Shown: in pieces, positions 49,130 to 59,129 of the stretch
Position numbering within the stretch: position 1 is the stretch's first letter
How the letters are laid out: each line of letters opens with the position of its first letter
DNA from: Streptomyces sp. NRRL F-6131
Lineage (GTDB): Bacteria > Actinomycetota > Actinomycetes > Streptomycetales > Streptomycetaceae
NCBI GenBank assembly: GCA_000719695.1
Contig: JOHN01000026.1
Coordinates: forward strand, 36,751 to 100,750
DNA: 64,000 bases
Direction of reading: 5' to 3'
The notes under the pieces: model-generated
Databases searched by the model: none
Told to the model about the DNA's origin: nothing
Seen by the model: only the letters and a program-made list of their open reading frames with translations
Translations under genes and position numbers: made by a program

Positions 49130-49953
49130 TTGACGTCCTCCCCGGTCCCGTCGGTGCCGCGGCCCGCGCGCTGTCGGCGGCTCGCCGCGGCGGCGGCCCG
49201 CTGCCGGGCGGCCTCCCGCATGTCGTACCGCTCGGCGGGCGGCTCCTCTCCGCGGATCCCGGCCAGCACGGCGGTGATGGCCGTCATGATGTCCTCGGTG
49301 GCGTCCCTGAGCACCTGGGCGGTCAGCTCCTGCCCCTCGTACTTGCTCAGGTCGACGGCCGGACCGGCGGCCACGACCACCTTGTGGCGCGGGAAGAGGT
49401 TGAACCGGCTCCCGCCCGAACCGCCCCTGCCGTACGGCGGGATGATCTCGTGCGCCCCCCAGTGCGCGACCGGGATGACCGGCGCGCCGGTCATCAGCGC
49501 GACCCGGGCGACACCGCTCTTGCCGGTCATCGGCCACAGGTTCGGATCCCGGGTGAGCGTTCCCTCCGGGTAGAACTGCACGCACTGCCCCCCGTTGACC
49601 GCGTCGATGGCGGCCCGGAACGCCTGCGCCGCGTCGGTCGACTCGCGGAAGACGGGGATCTGGCCGGTCTTGCGGAGCATGAAGCCGATGAACGGGATCG
49701 AGAACAGCGAGGACTTCCCGAGGATCCGCGGCGGCCGCCCGCTGTTGTACTGCCAGTGCGCGTACACCACCGGGTCGATGATCGAGTTGTGGTTGACCGC
49801 GGCGATGAAGCCGCCCTCCTTGGGCAGGTGCTCCCAGCCCCGCCAGTCGGGCTTGACCAGCGCGGTGGTCACCGGCTTCACCAGCACGGCCGCGAAGCGG
49901 TACCAGAAGCCGTAGTCGGCGTTGCCGAAGCTGGCGTACGAGCGGCGGGCCAC
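49126..49953 (-). CDS. plsC: 1-acyl-sn-glycerol-3-phosphate acyltransferase
   Basis: PlsC acylates lysophosphatidic acid to phosphatidic acid. It has 275 residues with the catalytic NHNSIID (NHX4D), the substrate arginine region [12 protein letters not shown], and YPEGTLTRD. The C-terminal 35 residues are basic and low complexity. The GTG at 49953 has GGAGGA upstream. It precedes gpsA in the glycerolipid pathway, so the pair is functionally linked. Confidence 0.93.
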   Translation of the reverse strand: MARRSYASFGNADYGFWYRFAAVLVKPVTTALVKPDWRGWEHLPKEGGFIAAVNHNSIIDPVVYAHWQYNSGRPPRILGKSSLFSIPFIGFMLRKTGQIPVFRESTDAAQAFRAAIDAVNGGQCVQFYPEGTLTRDPNLWPMTGKSGVARVALMTGAPVIPVAHWGAHEIIPPYGRGGSGGSRFNLFPRHKVVVAAGPAVDLSKYEGQELTAQVLRDATEDIMTAITAVLAGIRGEEPPAERYDMREAARQRAAAAASRRQRAGRGTDGTGEDVK

Positions 49954-50158
49954 CCCAGGTCCTCCTCATTCGTGCGGCACGTGGGGTGCCGCGGTCGATC
50001 TCGCTCCCGCCACCCTCTCGGGGTGCGGGGCGCGGAACAGTCTCACCCGACCGCTCGCCGGCTGTCGAGCAACCCCGCCCGGACGTCCGGCGGGCGTGAT
50101 CAAACGCACGTCCGCACAGTTCGGACGGCCTGGCGAGGGCTCCGGGACCGGCGTCACA

Positions 50159-50887
50159 ATGACGCCGATGACCCAGGACACCGTACGCCCCGGCAGGCCC
50201 GTCGCGCCCGCCGCACCCGCCGCCGACTGGTCGCTGGTGCTGCCGCTCAAGCAGCTCGCCCGGGCCAAGTCGCGGCTGGCCCCGTTCGCCGGCCCGCACC
50301 GCCCGGACCTCGCACTCTCGTTCGCCCTCGACACCGTCGGCGCCGCGCTGGCCGCGCCCGGGGTCGGCCGGGTCCTGGTCGTCACCCGGGACGCCGCGGC
50401 CGGCGCCCGGCTGGCCGCGCTCGGCGCCCTGGTGGTCGACGACGAGCCGGGCGACGGCCTGAACGAGGCACTGGCCCACGGTGCGGCGGCCGCGCGCTCC
50501 CTGGCGCCCCGCGCCCCGCTGGCCGCGCTCTCCGCGGACCTGCCGGCGCTGCGCCCGGCCGAACTCGGCCGGGTCCTGGCCGCCGTGCCGCCGACCGGCC
50601 GGGCCTTCCTGCCGGACGCGCCGGGACTGGGCACCACCCTGCTGGCCTGCGCCCCGGGCAGCCCGCTCGATCCCGCGTTCGGGGACGGCTCGCGCGCCCG
50701 GCACGCGGCCGGCGGCGCCTGCGAACTGCGGCTGTCCGGCGTGGAGTCGGTCCGCCGGGACGTCGACACCGGGGAGGACCTCGCCGAGGCCCTGGCGCTC
50801 GGGGTCGGCCGGCACACCCACGCCCTGGCCGCCCGGCTCGGGTACCTGCCGCGGCTGGGGCCGTCCGGCGTACCGCTGCCCCGCTGA
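50159..50887 (+). CDS. cofC: 2-phospho-L-lactate (or PEP) guanylyltransferase CofC
   Basis: CofC activates 2-phospho-L-lactate or phosphoenolpyruvate with GTP for coenzyme F420 synthesis. It has 242 residues: [16 protein letters not shown] (nucleotide loop), [13 protein letters not shown], and [10 protein letters not shown] with the metal-binding Asp. It lies convergent-to-hupS side, divergent from plsC, as in streptomycetes. An ATG at 50168 is also possible; neither start has a clear ribosome site. Confidence 0.9.
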   Translation: MTPMTQDTVRPGRPVAPAAPAADWSLVLPLKQLARAKSRLAPFAGPHRPDLALSFALDTVGAALAAPGVGRVLVVTRDAAAGARLAALGALVVDDEPGDGLNEALAHGAAAARSLAPRAPLAALSADLPALRPAELGRVLAAVPPTGRAFLPDAPGLGTTLLACAPGSPLDPAFGDGSRARHAAGGACELRLSGVESVRRDVDTGEDLAEALALGVGRHTHALAARLGYLPRLGPSGVPLPR

Positions 50888-50930
50888 GACGCCGCCCGGG
50901 ACTGTCGGTGGCCCTCGCTATGCTGCTGGC

Positions 50931-51152
50931 ATGCAGGCCACCGCGTTCACCTTCGACCCCGCCACCCGGGCCGGCTCCGTGCTGCTCGACGACGGGAGCC
51001 CGGTGCCGTTCGACGCGGCCGCCTTCGACGCCGGCGGCCTGCGGCTGCTGCGCCCGGGGCAGCGGGTGCGGATCCGCACCGAGGGCGCGGGCGACGCCCG
51101 CCGGGTGGTCTTCGTGACGCTGCAGACCTTCCCGGACCCGGCCGAGGGCTGA
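50931..51152 (+). CDS. small OB/cold-shock-like protein
   Basis: This is a 73-residue protein whose pattern (FDPATRAGSVLLDDGSPVPF, then GLRLLRPGQRVRI) resembles a divergent cold-shock OB fold. It lacks the full RNP motifs, so RNA binding is unproven. It starts 43 bases after cofC with no clear ribosome site. It is a small conserved gene in this neighbourhood as I recall. Confidence 0.65.
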   Translation: MQATAFTFDPATRAGSVLLDDGSPVPFDAAAFDAGGLRLLRPGQRVRIRTEGAGDARRVVFVTLQTFPDPAEG

Positions 51153-51234
51153 TTCCGGGGGGTCAGCGGGCCCCGCACCGCCCGTACCGCCCGCACCGGC
51201 GACGGCCGCGACGGGAAATCGCGGAAAAGCGAGA

Positions 51235-51286
51235 AGCCGTGGCCCCGCCCTGCCGGGAATTCCCGGGGGAGGACGGTGCCACGGCT
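51235..51286 (-). terminator. hupS terminator with nested palindrome
   Basis: A 9-bp outer stem (agccgtggc / gccacggct) encloses the perfect 14-bp palindrome ccgggaattcccgg at 51253-51266. It lies just past the hupS stop. Confidence 0.7.
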
Positions 51287-51318
51287 CGCGAAAGCCGTCC
51301 GACGACGACGCGCACCGA

Positions 51319-52032
51319 CTACTTGGCGGTGGTCTTGCGCGCGGTGGTCTTGCGGGTGGCGGTCTTCTTCGCCGGCGCCGTCTTCTTGGCCGTGGCGGTC
51401 GCCTTCTTGGCGGTCGCGGTGGTCTTCTTGGCGGCGGCCGTGGTGGTCGCCTTCTTGGCGGCGGCGGCCGTCTTCTTGGTCGCGGTCGCGGTGGTCTTCT
51501 TCGCGGCGGCGGCGGTGGTGGTCTTCTTGGTGGCGGTCGCCTTCTTGGCGGCGGCGGCCGTCTTCTTGGTGGCGGCCGTGGTGGCCGTCTTCTTGGCAGC
51601 GGCCTTCTTCGCCGGGGCGGCGGCAGCGGCGGCGGCCGTGGCGGCGCGCTTGGTGGCGGCGCGCTTGGCGGCCGGGGTCGCGGCGACACCGCTCTTGCCC
51701 GGGGTGAGGGAGCCCTTGGGCGCCTTCTTCACCGAGGGGCCTTCCTTCGGCAGCTTCTTGGCGCCGCTGACCAGGTCCTTGAAGCCCTGGCCCGGGCGGA
51801 AGCGGGGCACCGAGGTCTTCTTGACCTTGACCTTCTCGCCGGTCTGCGGGTTGCGGGCGAAGCGCGCGGAGCGCTCCACCTTCTCAAAGGTGCCGAAACC
51901 GGTGACCGAAACGCGGTCGCCGGCCACGACGGCGCGCACCATGGTGTCGAGCACTGCGTCGACGGCCTCTGCGGCAGCCTTGCGACCGCCCAGCTGCTCG
52001 GCCACCGCTTCGACAAGCTGAGCCTTGTTCAC
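51319..52032 (-). CDS. hupS: HU-family nucleoid protein HupS with Lys/Ala tail
   Basis: HupS is a spore-associated nucleoid protein of streptomycetes. It has 237 residues. Residues 1-95 are an HU domain: NKAQLVEAVAEQLGGRKAA, VTGFGTFEKVERSARFARNPQTGE, and the arm VPRFRPGQGFKD. The remaining 140 residues are a histone-H1-like tail of AAKK, TAAAKK and TATKK repeats. The GTG at 52032 follows GGGGAAGAC. It compacts DNA in spores in S. coelicolor. Confidence 0.96.
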   Translation of the reverse strand: MNKAQLVEAVAEQLGGRKAAAEAVDAVLDTMVRAVVAGDRVSVTGFGTFEKVERSARFARNPQTGEKVKVKKTSVPRFRPGQGFKDLVSGAKKLPKEGPSVKKAPKGSLTPGKSGVAATPAAKRAATKRAATAAAAAAAPAKKAAAKKTATTAATKKTAAAAKKATATKKTTTAAAAKKTTATATKKTAAAAKKATTTAAAKKTTATAKKATATAKKTAPAKKTATRKTTARKTTAK

Positions 52033-52165
52033 GTCTTCCCCTTCGGAAACGGGCGCCGGATGATTCCATCCGTTCATTTCGCACGTTAGGTATGTATCTG
52101 CGGACTTTCAATTACCAAACGCGCGAATCACCCTAGTGTCGCAATGGATTTGCGCGTCGGCGACC

Positions 52166-52513
52166 TCAGTCGACGGGCGGGCGCCCCTCGTCGAGGTCCT
52201 GCACAAAGCGACTCAACCGCCGCGCCGCCTCCGGAAGATCGCGCTTGGCGGTCTCCGTGACGATGAGCAGTTGACGGGTGAGAGCGGTCTTTGCATCGGC
52301 AGACACGTTCAGCGCATGCACGCGGTCGTGAGCTTGCTTCAACCGCTCGGCCACAAGCGCGAAGAGCGCTGCGACTTCCGGGTCGTCCGGCCCCTCAGCA
52401 GCTGAGGTGGCGGCGTCCGGCCGATCGTCAATTCGGCGTTCGGATCCCCGGCCCGTGGACTCCGGTGACGCGGGTTCGCCGCCCGCGTACGGAGGTTCAT
52501 GGTGCCGGTGCAT
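52166..52513 (-). CDS. conserved protein of unknown function
   Basis: I do not recognise the family. The protein has 115 residues, starts MHRHHEPPYAGG, and has a disordered N-terminal 50 residues followed by a helical C-terminal half (VAALFALVAERLKQAHDRV then LLIVTETAKRDL). It lies between hupS and leuD with 132 and 184 bases to them. The start at 52513 is the best ATG; a longer frame to 52660 is not supported. Confidence 0.6.
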   Translation of the reverse strand: MHRHHEPPYAGGEPASPESTGRGSERRIDDRPDAATSAAEGPDDPEVAALFALVAERLKQAHDRVHALNVSADAKTALTRQLLIVTETAKRDLPEAARRLSRFVQDLDEGRPPVD

Positions 52514-52624
52514 GCACTGATTGTGCCATCTACGCGCAGTTGTGCATGCGCGGGGCCCTCTGTCGCAAAACCGAATCGTCAATCCGGGGGCCGGGGGCGG
52601 GCACAACTCCCGTCCCGGAACGGC

Positions 52625-52662
52625 GGATGGCCCGCCCCCCCGAGTGGGGAGGCGGGCCATCC
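52625..52662 (-). terminator. leuD terminator
   Basis: A 12-bp perfect stem (ggatggcccgcc / ggcgggccatcc) extended by 4 further pairs across one bulge lies 36 bases past leuD. Confidence 0.8.
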
Positions 52663-52697
52663 GGCGGTTCGTCAGAATGCTTGTTCAGAAGGGGTTC

Positions 52698-53294
52698 TCA
52701 GGCCGCCGGGAGGGTCCGGGGCTTGAACGCGGGACGGTCCGCCTCGAAGGCCGCGATGTCCGCCTCGTTCCGCAGGGTGATGCTGATGTCGTCCAGCCCG
52801 TTGAGCAGCCGCCAGCGGACGTTGTCGTCCAGTTCGAACGGGGCGGTGATGCCTTCGGCGCGCACCTCCCGGGCCTCCAGGTCGACGGTGACCTGGGCCT
52901 GCGGGTCGGCCTCGGTGAGCTCCCAGAGCCGCTCCACGGTCTCCTGCGGGAGGACCACGGTGAGCAGGCCGTTCTTCAGCGAGTTGCCGCGGAAGATGTC
53001 CGCGAAGCGCGAGGAGATCACGGCGTGGAAGCCGTAGTTCTGCAGCGCCCAGACGGCGTGCTCGCGGGAGGAGCCGGTGCCGAACTCGGGGCCGGCCACC
53101 AGGACGGTGGCGCCCTGCCGCTCGGGCCGGTTGAGGACGAACGACTCGTCCTTGCGCCAGGCCTCGAACAGTCCGCCCTCGAAACCGGAGCGGGTGACCT
53201 TCTTCAGCCAGTGCGCGGGGATGATCTGGTCGGTGTCGACGTTGCTGCGGCGCAGCGGGACCGCCCGCCCGGTGTGGGTGGTGAACTTCTCCAT
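52698..53294 (-). CDS. leuD: 3-isopropylmalate dehydratase small subunit
   Basis: LeuD with LeuC isomerises 2- to 3-isopropylmalate in leucine biosynthesis. It has 198 residues: [48 protein letters not shown] and [18 protein letters not shown]. It starts 5 bases after leuC, so the pair is a unit. The divergent ndgR gene encodes the likely regulator. Confidence 0.97.
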   Translation of the reverse strand: MEKFTTHTGRAVPLRRSNVDTDQIIPAHWLKKVTRSGFEGGLFEAWRKDESFVLNRPERQGATVLVAGPEFGTGSSREHAVWALQNYGFHAVISSRFADIFRGNSLKNGLLTVVLPQETVERLWELTEADPQAQVTVDLEAREVRAEGITAPFELDDNVRWRLLNGLDDISITLRNEADIAAFEADRPAFKPRTLPAA

Positions 53295-53299
53295 AATGC

Positions 53300-54721
<1,422 letters not shown>

Positions 54722-54824
54722 CGGAATCCCTCCAGCCGGCCGCGTTGCCGGCCTTCTCGTGTCTTCGGGGTCAAAGCTGTCGCGGCCCTGTGCGGCACGC
54801 GTCGCGAGACCTGCACGCCGGATC

Positions 54825-54946
54825 GGTGTCCACGATGCGGACACCTCGGCGGGGTCGCATCCTGGATGTCTCCCGGGCTGCTGCATCCAGAGTGGCGCTT
54901 TTCGCGGAAGATTGAACTTGCGTCTCGCGGAATGAGACTGCAGTCT
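54825..54946. promoter_or_regulatory. ndgR/leuC divergent region with three dyads
   Basis: Inverted repeats lie at 54825-54845 (ggtgtcc, 7-base spacer), 54862-54890 (ctggatg / catccag) and 54935-54946 (AGACTGCAGTCT, a perfect 12-bp palindrome ending 6 bases before the ndgR start). A GTCTC-N7-GAGAC pair overlaps the last. These are candidates for NdgR binding and autoregulation. Confidence 0.5.
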
Positions 54947-54952
54947 TAGGGC

Positions 54953-55666
54953 ATGGACAACTCTAGCGGCGTCGGCGTGCTCGACAAGGCCGCTCTGGTG
55001 CTGAGCGCACTGGAGTCGGGCCCCGCCACGTTGGCGGGGCTGGTCGCCGCCACCGGTCTGGCGCGCCCCACGGCCCACAGACTCGCCGTCGCACTCGAAC
55101 ACCACCGTCTGGTCACCCGGGACATGCAGGGCCGGTTCATCCTCGGCCCGCGCCTGTCCGAACTCTCCGCCGCGGCGGGCGAGGACCGGCTGCTCGCCAC
55201 CGCGGGCCCGGTCCTGACCCACCTGCGCGACGTCACCGGCGAGAGCGCACAGCTCTACCGCCGGCAGGGCGAGATGCGGATCTGCGTCGCGGCCGCCGAG
55301 CGGCTCTCCGGTCTGCGGGACACCGTCCCGGTCGGCAGCACCCTGCCGATGAAGGCCGGCTCGGCCGCCCAGGTCCTGCTGGCCTGGGAGGAGCCCGAGC
55401 GGCTCCACCGCGGCCTCCAGGGCGCCCGCTTCACCGCCACCGCGCTCAGCGGCGTCCGGCGGCGCGGCTGGGCCCAGTCGATCGGCGAGCGGGAGCCGGG
55501 CGTCGCGTCCGTCTCCGCGCCGGTCCGCGGCCCCTCCAACCGCGTCGTGGCCGCCGTGTCGGTCTCCGGGCCGATCGAGCGCCTGACCCGCCACCCCGGG
55601 CGGCTCCACGCCCAGGCGATCATCGAAGCGGCCAACCGCCTCACCGAGGCCCTGCGGCGCAGCTGA
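54953..55666 (+). CDS. ndgR: IclR-family regulator NdgR
   Basis: NdgR controls leucine and other amino-acid genes and affects antibiotic production in streptomycetes. It has 237 residues: an IclR winged helix ([36 protein letters not shown]) and a C-terminal effector domain with [18 protein letters not shown] and [14 protein letters not shown]. The position divergent from leuCD matches SCO5552. A Shine-Dalgarno (AGGG) lies only 2-3 bases before the ATG, overlapping the palindrome, so translation may be sensitive to it. Confidence 0.95.
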   Translation: MDNSSGVGVLDKAALVLSALESGPATLAGLVAATGLARPTAHRLAVALEHHRLVTRDMQGRFILGPRLSELSAAAGEDRLLATAGPVLTHLRDVTGESAQLYRRQGEMRICVAAAERLSGLRDTVPVGSTLPMKAGSAAQVLLAWEEPERLHRGLQGARFTATALSGVRRRGWAQSIGEREPGVASVSAPVRGPSNRVVAAVSVSGPIERLTRHPGRLHAQAIIEAANRLTEALRRS

Positions 55667-55717
55667 ATCCCCCCTTCCCCCACCCCGCCCCCTCCCCACT
55701 CCCTCACCGAGAACCGC

Positions 55718-55748
55718 GAAGGCCCCGCTCGTCGTGAGCGGGGCCTTC
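55718..55748 (+). terminator. ndgR terminator
   Basis: A perfect 13-bp stem (gaaggccccgctc / gagcggggccttc) with a 5-base loop lies 52 bases past ndgR. Confidence 0.8.
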
Positions 55749-55801
55749 GGACGTCCGGCACCCGGGGGCGGCTTCCGGGATTCCCGGACCGGAAATCAAA
55801 A

Positions 55802-55824
55802 AAGGCCCCGGGAACCGGGGCCTT
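55802..55824 (-). terminator. terminator of the tRNA cluster
   Basis: A perfect 10-bp stem (aaggccccgg / ccggggcctt, 3-base loop) is followed on the minus strand by a TTTTTT run. It ends the tRNA-Gln transcript 8 bases past its CCA. Confidence 0.85.
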
Positions 55825-55831
55825 CCTTTTC

Positions 55832-55906
55832 TGGCTGGGGTACCAGGACTCGAACCTAGACTAAATGAACCAGAATCACTCGTGCTGCCAATTACACCAT
55901 ACCCCA
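55832..55906 (-). tRNA. tRNA-Gln (anticodon CUG), CCA encoded
   Basis: The 75-base gene on the minus strand has acceptor TGGGGTA pairing TACCCCA, anticodon loop TTCTGGT, T-loop GGTTCGAACC, discriminator G and an encoded CCA. It is the last gene of the cluster in transcription order. Confidence 0.93.
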
Positions 55907-55954
55907 ACACAAAGCAATCAGCCGATGAGCGAGCCCATCGGCTTCCTGCTTCAG

Positions 55955-56027
55955 TACCCCCGACCGGATTCGAACCGGCGCTACTGCCGTGAGAGGGCAG
56001 CGTGCTAGGCCGCTACACAACGGGGGC
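55955..56027 (-). tRNA. tRNA-Glu (anticodon CUC), copy 3
   Basis: The 73-base gene has acceptor GCCCCCG, anticodon loop CTCTCAC (CUC), T-loop GGTTCGAATCC and discriminator A. CCA is not encoded (CTG follows). It is identical to the other two copies. Confidence 0.95.
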
Positions 56028-56053
56028 ATCCTGGCGATTCCTTGCGGAATCAG

Positions 56054-56126
56054 TACCCCCGACCGGATTCGAACCGGCGCTACTGCCGTGAGAGGGCAGC
56101 GTGCTAGGCCGCTACACAACGGGGGC
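56054..56126 (-). tRNA. tRNA-Glu (anticodon CUC), copy 2
   Basis: This is an exact copy of the neighbouring 73-base tRNA-Glu(CUC). Spacing to copy 3 is 26 bases. Confidence 0.95.
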
Positions 56127-56153
56127 TTTCCAGGCGGTCCCTTGCGGGACCAG

Positions 56154-56226
56154 TACCCCCGACCGGATTCGAACCGGCGCTACTGCCGTGAGAGGGCAGC
56201 GTGCTAGGCCGCTACACAACGGGGGC
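56154..56226 (-). tRNA. tRNA-Glu (anticodon CUC), copy 1
   Basis: This is an exact copy of the 73-base tRNA-Glu(CUC) and the first of the three in transcription order. Spacing to copy 2 is 27 bases. Confidence 0.95.
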
Positions 56227-56264
56227 TTGTCTTCACTTGTCGCGGTGTGGACCGCGGTACTGCG

Positions 56265-56336
56265 CTGGGGTACCAGGACTCGAACCTAGACTAAATGAAC
56301 CAGAATCACTCGTGCTGCCAATTACACCATACCCCA
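56265..56336 (-). tRNA. tRNA-Gln (anticodon CUG), CCA not encoded
   Basis: The 72-base gene has the same body as the tRNA-Gln at 55832-55906, but the discriminator G is followed by CGCA instead of CCA. It is first in the cluster. Confidence 0.93.
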
Positions 56337-56442
56337 CCAGAGTTGAACCCCAGTCGGGGCTCTTCTCGGGCTTGCACCTCTCGGTAGGCCCCGGCGTGGG
56401 TTTCGCTCCCTCGTCGGTGCCCTCCCGGGCGGCGCAGAAAGA

Positions 56443-56471
56443 ACATTACCCGACGTCCGCCCCGGCTCCAA
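56443..56471 (-). promoter_or_regulatory. candidate promoter of the tRNA cluster
   Basis: On the minus strand a TTGGAG hexamer (56466-56471), a 17-base spacer and TAATGT (56443-56448) form a plausible vegetative promoter about 107 bases before the first tRNA, between it and the gltX terminator. Confidence 0.45.
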
Positions 56472-56524
56472 AATCGATAACCCCAGGCAGCGGACGGGAG
56501 GCCGTCCGGTGACGTCCGGGGGTG

Positions 56525-56556
56525 CCGCGGACCCGGCCCGGAGGCCGGGTCCGCGG
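56525..56556 (-). terminator. gltX terminator
   Basis: A perfect 14-bp stem (ccgcggacccggcc) with a CGGA loop lies 55 bases past the gltX stop. Confidence 0.85.
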
Positions 56557-56610
56557 GGCTGCCGAGGGGCCTCCCAGGGGGCTCGGCGGCTGCTCGCGGC
56601 CGGTGCGCGG

Positions 56611-58128
56611 TCAGGCCGCCGGGAGGGCCGCCAGGGCCGCGCGGAGCCGCCGCAGCGTCTCGGAGCGGCCGAGCAGCTCCATCGACTCGAACAGCGGCGG
56701 AGAGATCCGCCGGCCGCTGACCGCCACCCGCAGCGGGGTGAAGGCGAACTTCGGCTTGATGCCCAGACCGTCCACCAGCGCCCCGCGCAGCGCCGCCTGG
56801 ATCGGCTCCGGGGTGAAGTCGTCGAGCGCCTCCAGGGCCCGGACACCCGCCTCCAGCACCGGCCGGGTGTCCGCGGTGAGCACCTTGGCCGCGTCCTCCG
56901 GGTCGACCGCGAAGTCCTCCGGCGCGACGAACAGGAAGCCGGCCATCGGCACGATCTCGCCCAGCACGACCATCCGCTCCTGGGTGAGCGGCGCCACCTT
57001 GGCCAGCAGCTCCAGCTGCGCGGCGGTCGGCTCGGCCGGCAGCAGACCGGCGGACCGCAGGTACGGCACCAGGCGCCGGGCGAAGTCCTCCGGGGCCAGC
57101 CGGCGCACGTGCTCGGCGTTGACGGCCTCGCACTTCTTCAGGTCGAAGCGGGCCGGGTTGGCGTTCACCTTGCCGATGTCGAAGGCCGCGACCAGCTCGT
57201 CCACGGTGAAGACGTCGCGGTCCTCGGCGATCGACCAGCCCAGCAGCGACAGGTAGTTGAGCAGGCCCTCGGGGATGAAGCCGCGCTCCCGGTACAGGTT
57301 GAGCGAGGCTTCGGGATCGCGCTTGGAGAGCTTCTTGTTGCCCTCGCCCATGACGTAGGGCAGGTGGCCGAAGCGCGGGGTGGTGCCGTCGCCCACGCCG
57401 ATGTCGGCGAGTGCGGCGTAGAGCGCGATCTGCCGCGGGGTGGAGGAGAGCAGGTCCTCGCCGCGCAGCACGTGGGTGATGCCCATCAGGGCGTCGTCCA
57501 CCGGGTTGACCAGGGTGTAGAGCGGCGCGCCGTTGGCCCGGACGATGCCGTAGTCGGGCACGTTCTCGGGCTCGAAGGAGAGCGTGCCGCGCACCAGGTC
57601 GTCGAAGGCGATCGTGCGGTCCGGCATCCGGAAGCGCAGGATCGGCTCGCGGCCCGCGAGCTCGAACACGGCGATCCGGTCGTCCGTCAGGTCCCGGCAG
57701 TGGCCGTCGTAGCCGGACGGCTTCCCGGCCGCGCGGGCGGCCTCGCGGCGGGCGTCCAGCTCCTCGGTGGAGCAGTAGCAGCGGTAGGCGTGCCCGGCCT
57801 CGTGCAGCCGGCGGGCGACGTCGGCGTAGACCTCCGTCCGCTGCGACTGCCGGTACGGCGCGTGCGGGCCGCCCACCTCCGGGCCCTCGTCCCAGTCCAG
57901 GCCGAGCCAGCGCATCGCGTCCAGCAGCTGCCCGTACGAGTCCTCGGAGTCGCGGGCCGCGTCGGTGTCCTCGATCCGGAAGACCAGGGTGCCGCCGTGG
58001 TGACGGGCGAAGGCCCAGTTGAACAGGGCGGTGCGGACCAGGCCCACGTGCGGGTTACCGGTCGGGGACGGGCAGAAGCGCACCCGGACGGTCGGGTCGG
58101 CCGGGGCGCCGGTCCGACCGCTAGCCAC
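56611..58128 (-). CDS. gltX: glutamyl-tRNA synthetase
   Basis: This is a class I synthetase charging tRNA-Glu, 505 residues. The HIGH-type motif is [10 protein letters not shown] and the KMSKS-type motif is KLSKRD. Residues CRDLTDDR and [18 protein letters not shown] are typical of bacterial GluRS. Actinobacteria lack GlnRS, so it is likely non-discriminating and also mischarges tRNA-Gln, which GatCAB then amidates. The three tRNA-Glu and two tRNA-Gln genes lie directly downstream. The start overlaps the FAH stop by 8 bases. Confidence 0.97.
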   Translation of the reverse strand: MASGRTGAPADPTVRVRFCPSPTGNPHVGLVRTALFNWAFARHHGGTLVFRIEDTDAARDSEDSYGQLLDAMRWLGLDWDEGPEVGGPHAPYRQSQRTEVYADVARRLHEAGHAYRCYCSTEELDARREAARAAGKPSGYDGHCRDLTDDRIAVFELAGREPILRFRMPDRTIAFDDLVRGTLSFEPENVPDYGIVRANGAPLYTLVNPVDDALMGITHVLRGEDLLSSTPRQIALYAALADIGVGDGTTPRFGHLPYVMGEGNKKLSKRDPEASLNLYRERGFIPEGLLNYLSLLGWSIAEDRDVFTVDELVAAFDIGKVNANPARFDLKKCEAVNAEHVRRLAPEDFARRLVPYLRSAGLLPAEPTAAQLELLAKVAPLTQERMVVLGEIVPMAGFLFVAPEDFAVDPEDAAKVLTADTRPVLEAGVRALEALDDFTPEPIQAALRGALVDGLGIKPKFAFTPLRVAVSGRRISPPLFESMELLGRSETLRRLRAALAALPAA

Positions 58129-58921
58129 GCTTGACCACCCTGTTGGCGAGGGTGCCGATGCCCTCCACGGAGACGGCGACCTCGTCGCCGACCTGGATCG
58201 GGCCCACCCCGGCGGGGGTGCCGGTGAGCACGACGTCGCCGGGCAGCAGCGTCATGGCCTCGGAGATGTGGACGATCAGCTCGGCGACCGAGCGGACCAT
58301 CTGGGAGGTGCGACCGGTCTGCCGGAGCTCGCCGTTGACCGTGCAGGTGATGGCGAGGTCGGACGGGTCGAGGTCGGTCTCGATCCACGGGCCGAGCGGG
58401 CAGGCGGTGTCGAAGCCCTTGGCCCGGGCCCACTGGCCCTCGCGCTGCTGGACGTCGCGCGCGGTGACGTCGTTGGCGCAGGTGTAGCCGAGGATCACCT
58501 CCGGGACCCGCTCCAGCGGCACCTCGCGGCACATCCGGCCGATCACCACGGCCAGTTCCGCCTCGTGCTGGACGTCCGAGGAGAACGGCGGGTAGGCGAT
58601 GCTCTCGGTCGGGCCGATCACCGAGGTGGACGGCTTGAAGAAGGTCAGCGGGACGTCCGGGACGGCGTTGCCCAGCTCGGCGGCGTGCGCGGCGTAGTTG
58701 CGGCCGACCGCGACGATCTTGTTGGGCAGCATCGGGCTGAGCAGCCGGACGTCCTGGAAGCGGTAGCTCTCACCGGTCGGCTGGGGTTGGCCGAAGGGAT
58801 GGCCGGCGAGGCCGTGGACCACCAGCGACTCGGGCCTGGCCGGGTCCCCCTCGACCACACCGAAGGAGACGCTGCCGGCGGCAGGGCTCCCTTCCCGGAC
58901 GGAAAACCTGGCAATGCGCAC
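58121..58921 (-). CDS. fumarylacetoacetate hydrolase family protein
   Basis: This is a 266-residue FAH-fold protein. Metal ligands come from the EAELAVVIG region, and [30 protein letters not shown] and [16 protein letters not shown] are family hallmarks. Family enzymes split C-C bonds of acyl-diketoacids or hydrate/tautomerise; the substrate is not evident. The GTG at 58921 was chosen because the fold begins there, and an AGGGG lies 12 bases before. It overlaps gltX by 8 bases and is probably co-transcribed with it. Confidence 0.85.
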   Translation of the reverse strand: MRIARFSVREGSPAAGSVSFGVVEGDPARPESLVVHGLAGHPFGQPQPTGESYRFQDVRLLSPMLPNKIVAVGRNYAAHAAELGNAVPDVPLTFFKPSTSVIGPTESIAYPPFSSDVQHEAELAVVIGRMCREVPLERVPEVILGYTCANDVTARDVQQREGQWARAKGFDTACPLGPWIETDLDPSDLAITCTVNGELRQTGRTSQMVRSVAELIVHISEAMTLLPGDVVLTGTPAGVGPIQVGDEVAVSVEGIGTLANRVVKRG

Positions 58922-58949
58922 GGCTGGGCTACCCCTCGCTTCGACGGCC

Positions 58950-59002
58950 GCCCGGGGCGCGCCCCGGGCGCTGGTGGGCGCCGGACCCTCTTCGGGTCCG
59001 GC
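58950..59002 (-). promoter_or_regulatory. palindrome and hairpin upstream of the FAH gene
   Basis: A 20-bp perfect palindrome (gcccggggcg arm) at 58950-58969 is followed by a 9-bp hairpin at 58980-59002. Both lie 29-81 bases upstream of the FAH start and could be operator, leader structure or part of a terminator array. Confidence 0.5.
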
Positions 59003-59071
59003 CCCGATCAATCGCGCACCAGGCTATCGCGCGGGCCCTGAGCAGGCCCCTTCACCGGGCCCGGGGGTGTT

Positions 59072-59118
59072 CGCGCCGGAGGGCGCCGCCACGGGGAGTG
59101 ACGGCGCCCTCCGGCGCG
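59072..59118 (-). terminator. 17-bp terminator of the 73-aa ORF
   Basis: A perfect 17-bp stem (cgcgccggaggg arm) with a 13-base loop lies 11 bases past the stop of the small ORF. It separates that ORF from the FAH-gltX unit. Confidence 0.8.
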
Positions 59119-59129
59119 GGCGGAACGCT

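Noticed and set aside
51319..51720. Repeat array at the 3' part of hupS as a separate repeat element
   Set aside because: The periodicity follows the Lys/Ala codons of the HupS tail and is kept in frame, so it is protein-coding.
55955..56226. Three near-identical spaced repeats, CRISPR-like at first sight
   Set aside because: The repeats are complete tRNA-Glu genes with 26-27 bp spacers; there is no leader and no cas gene.
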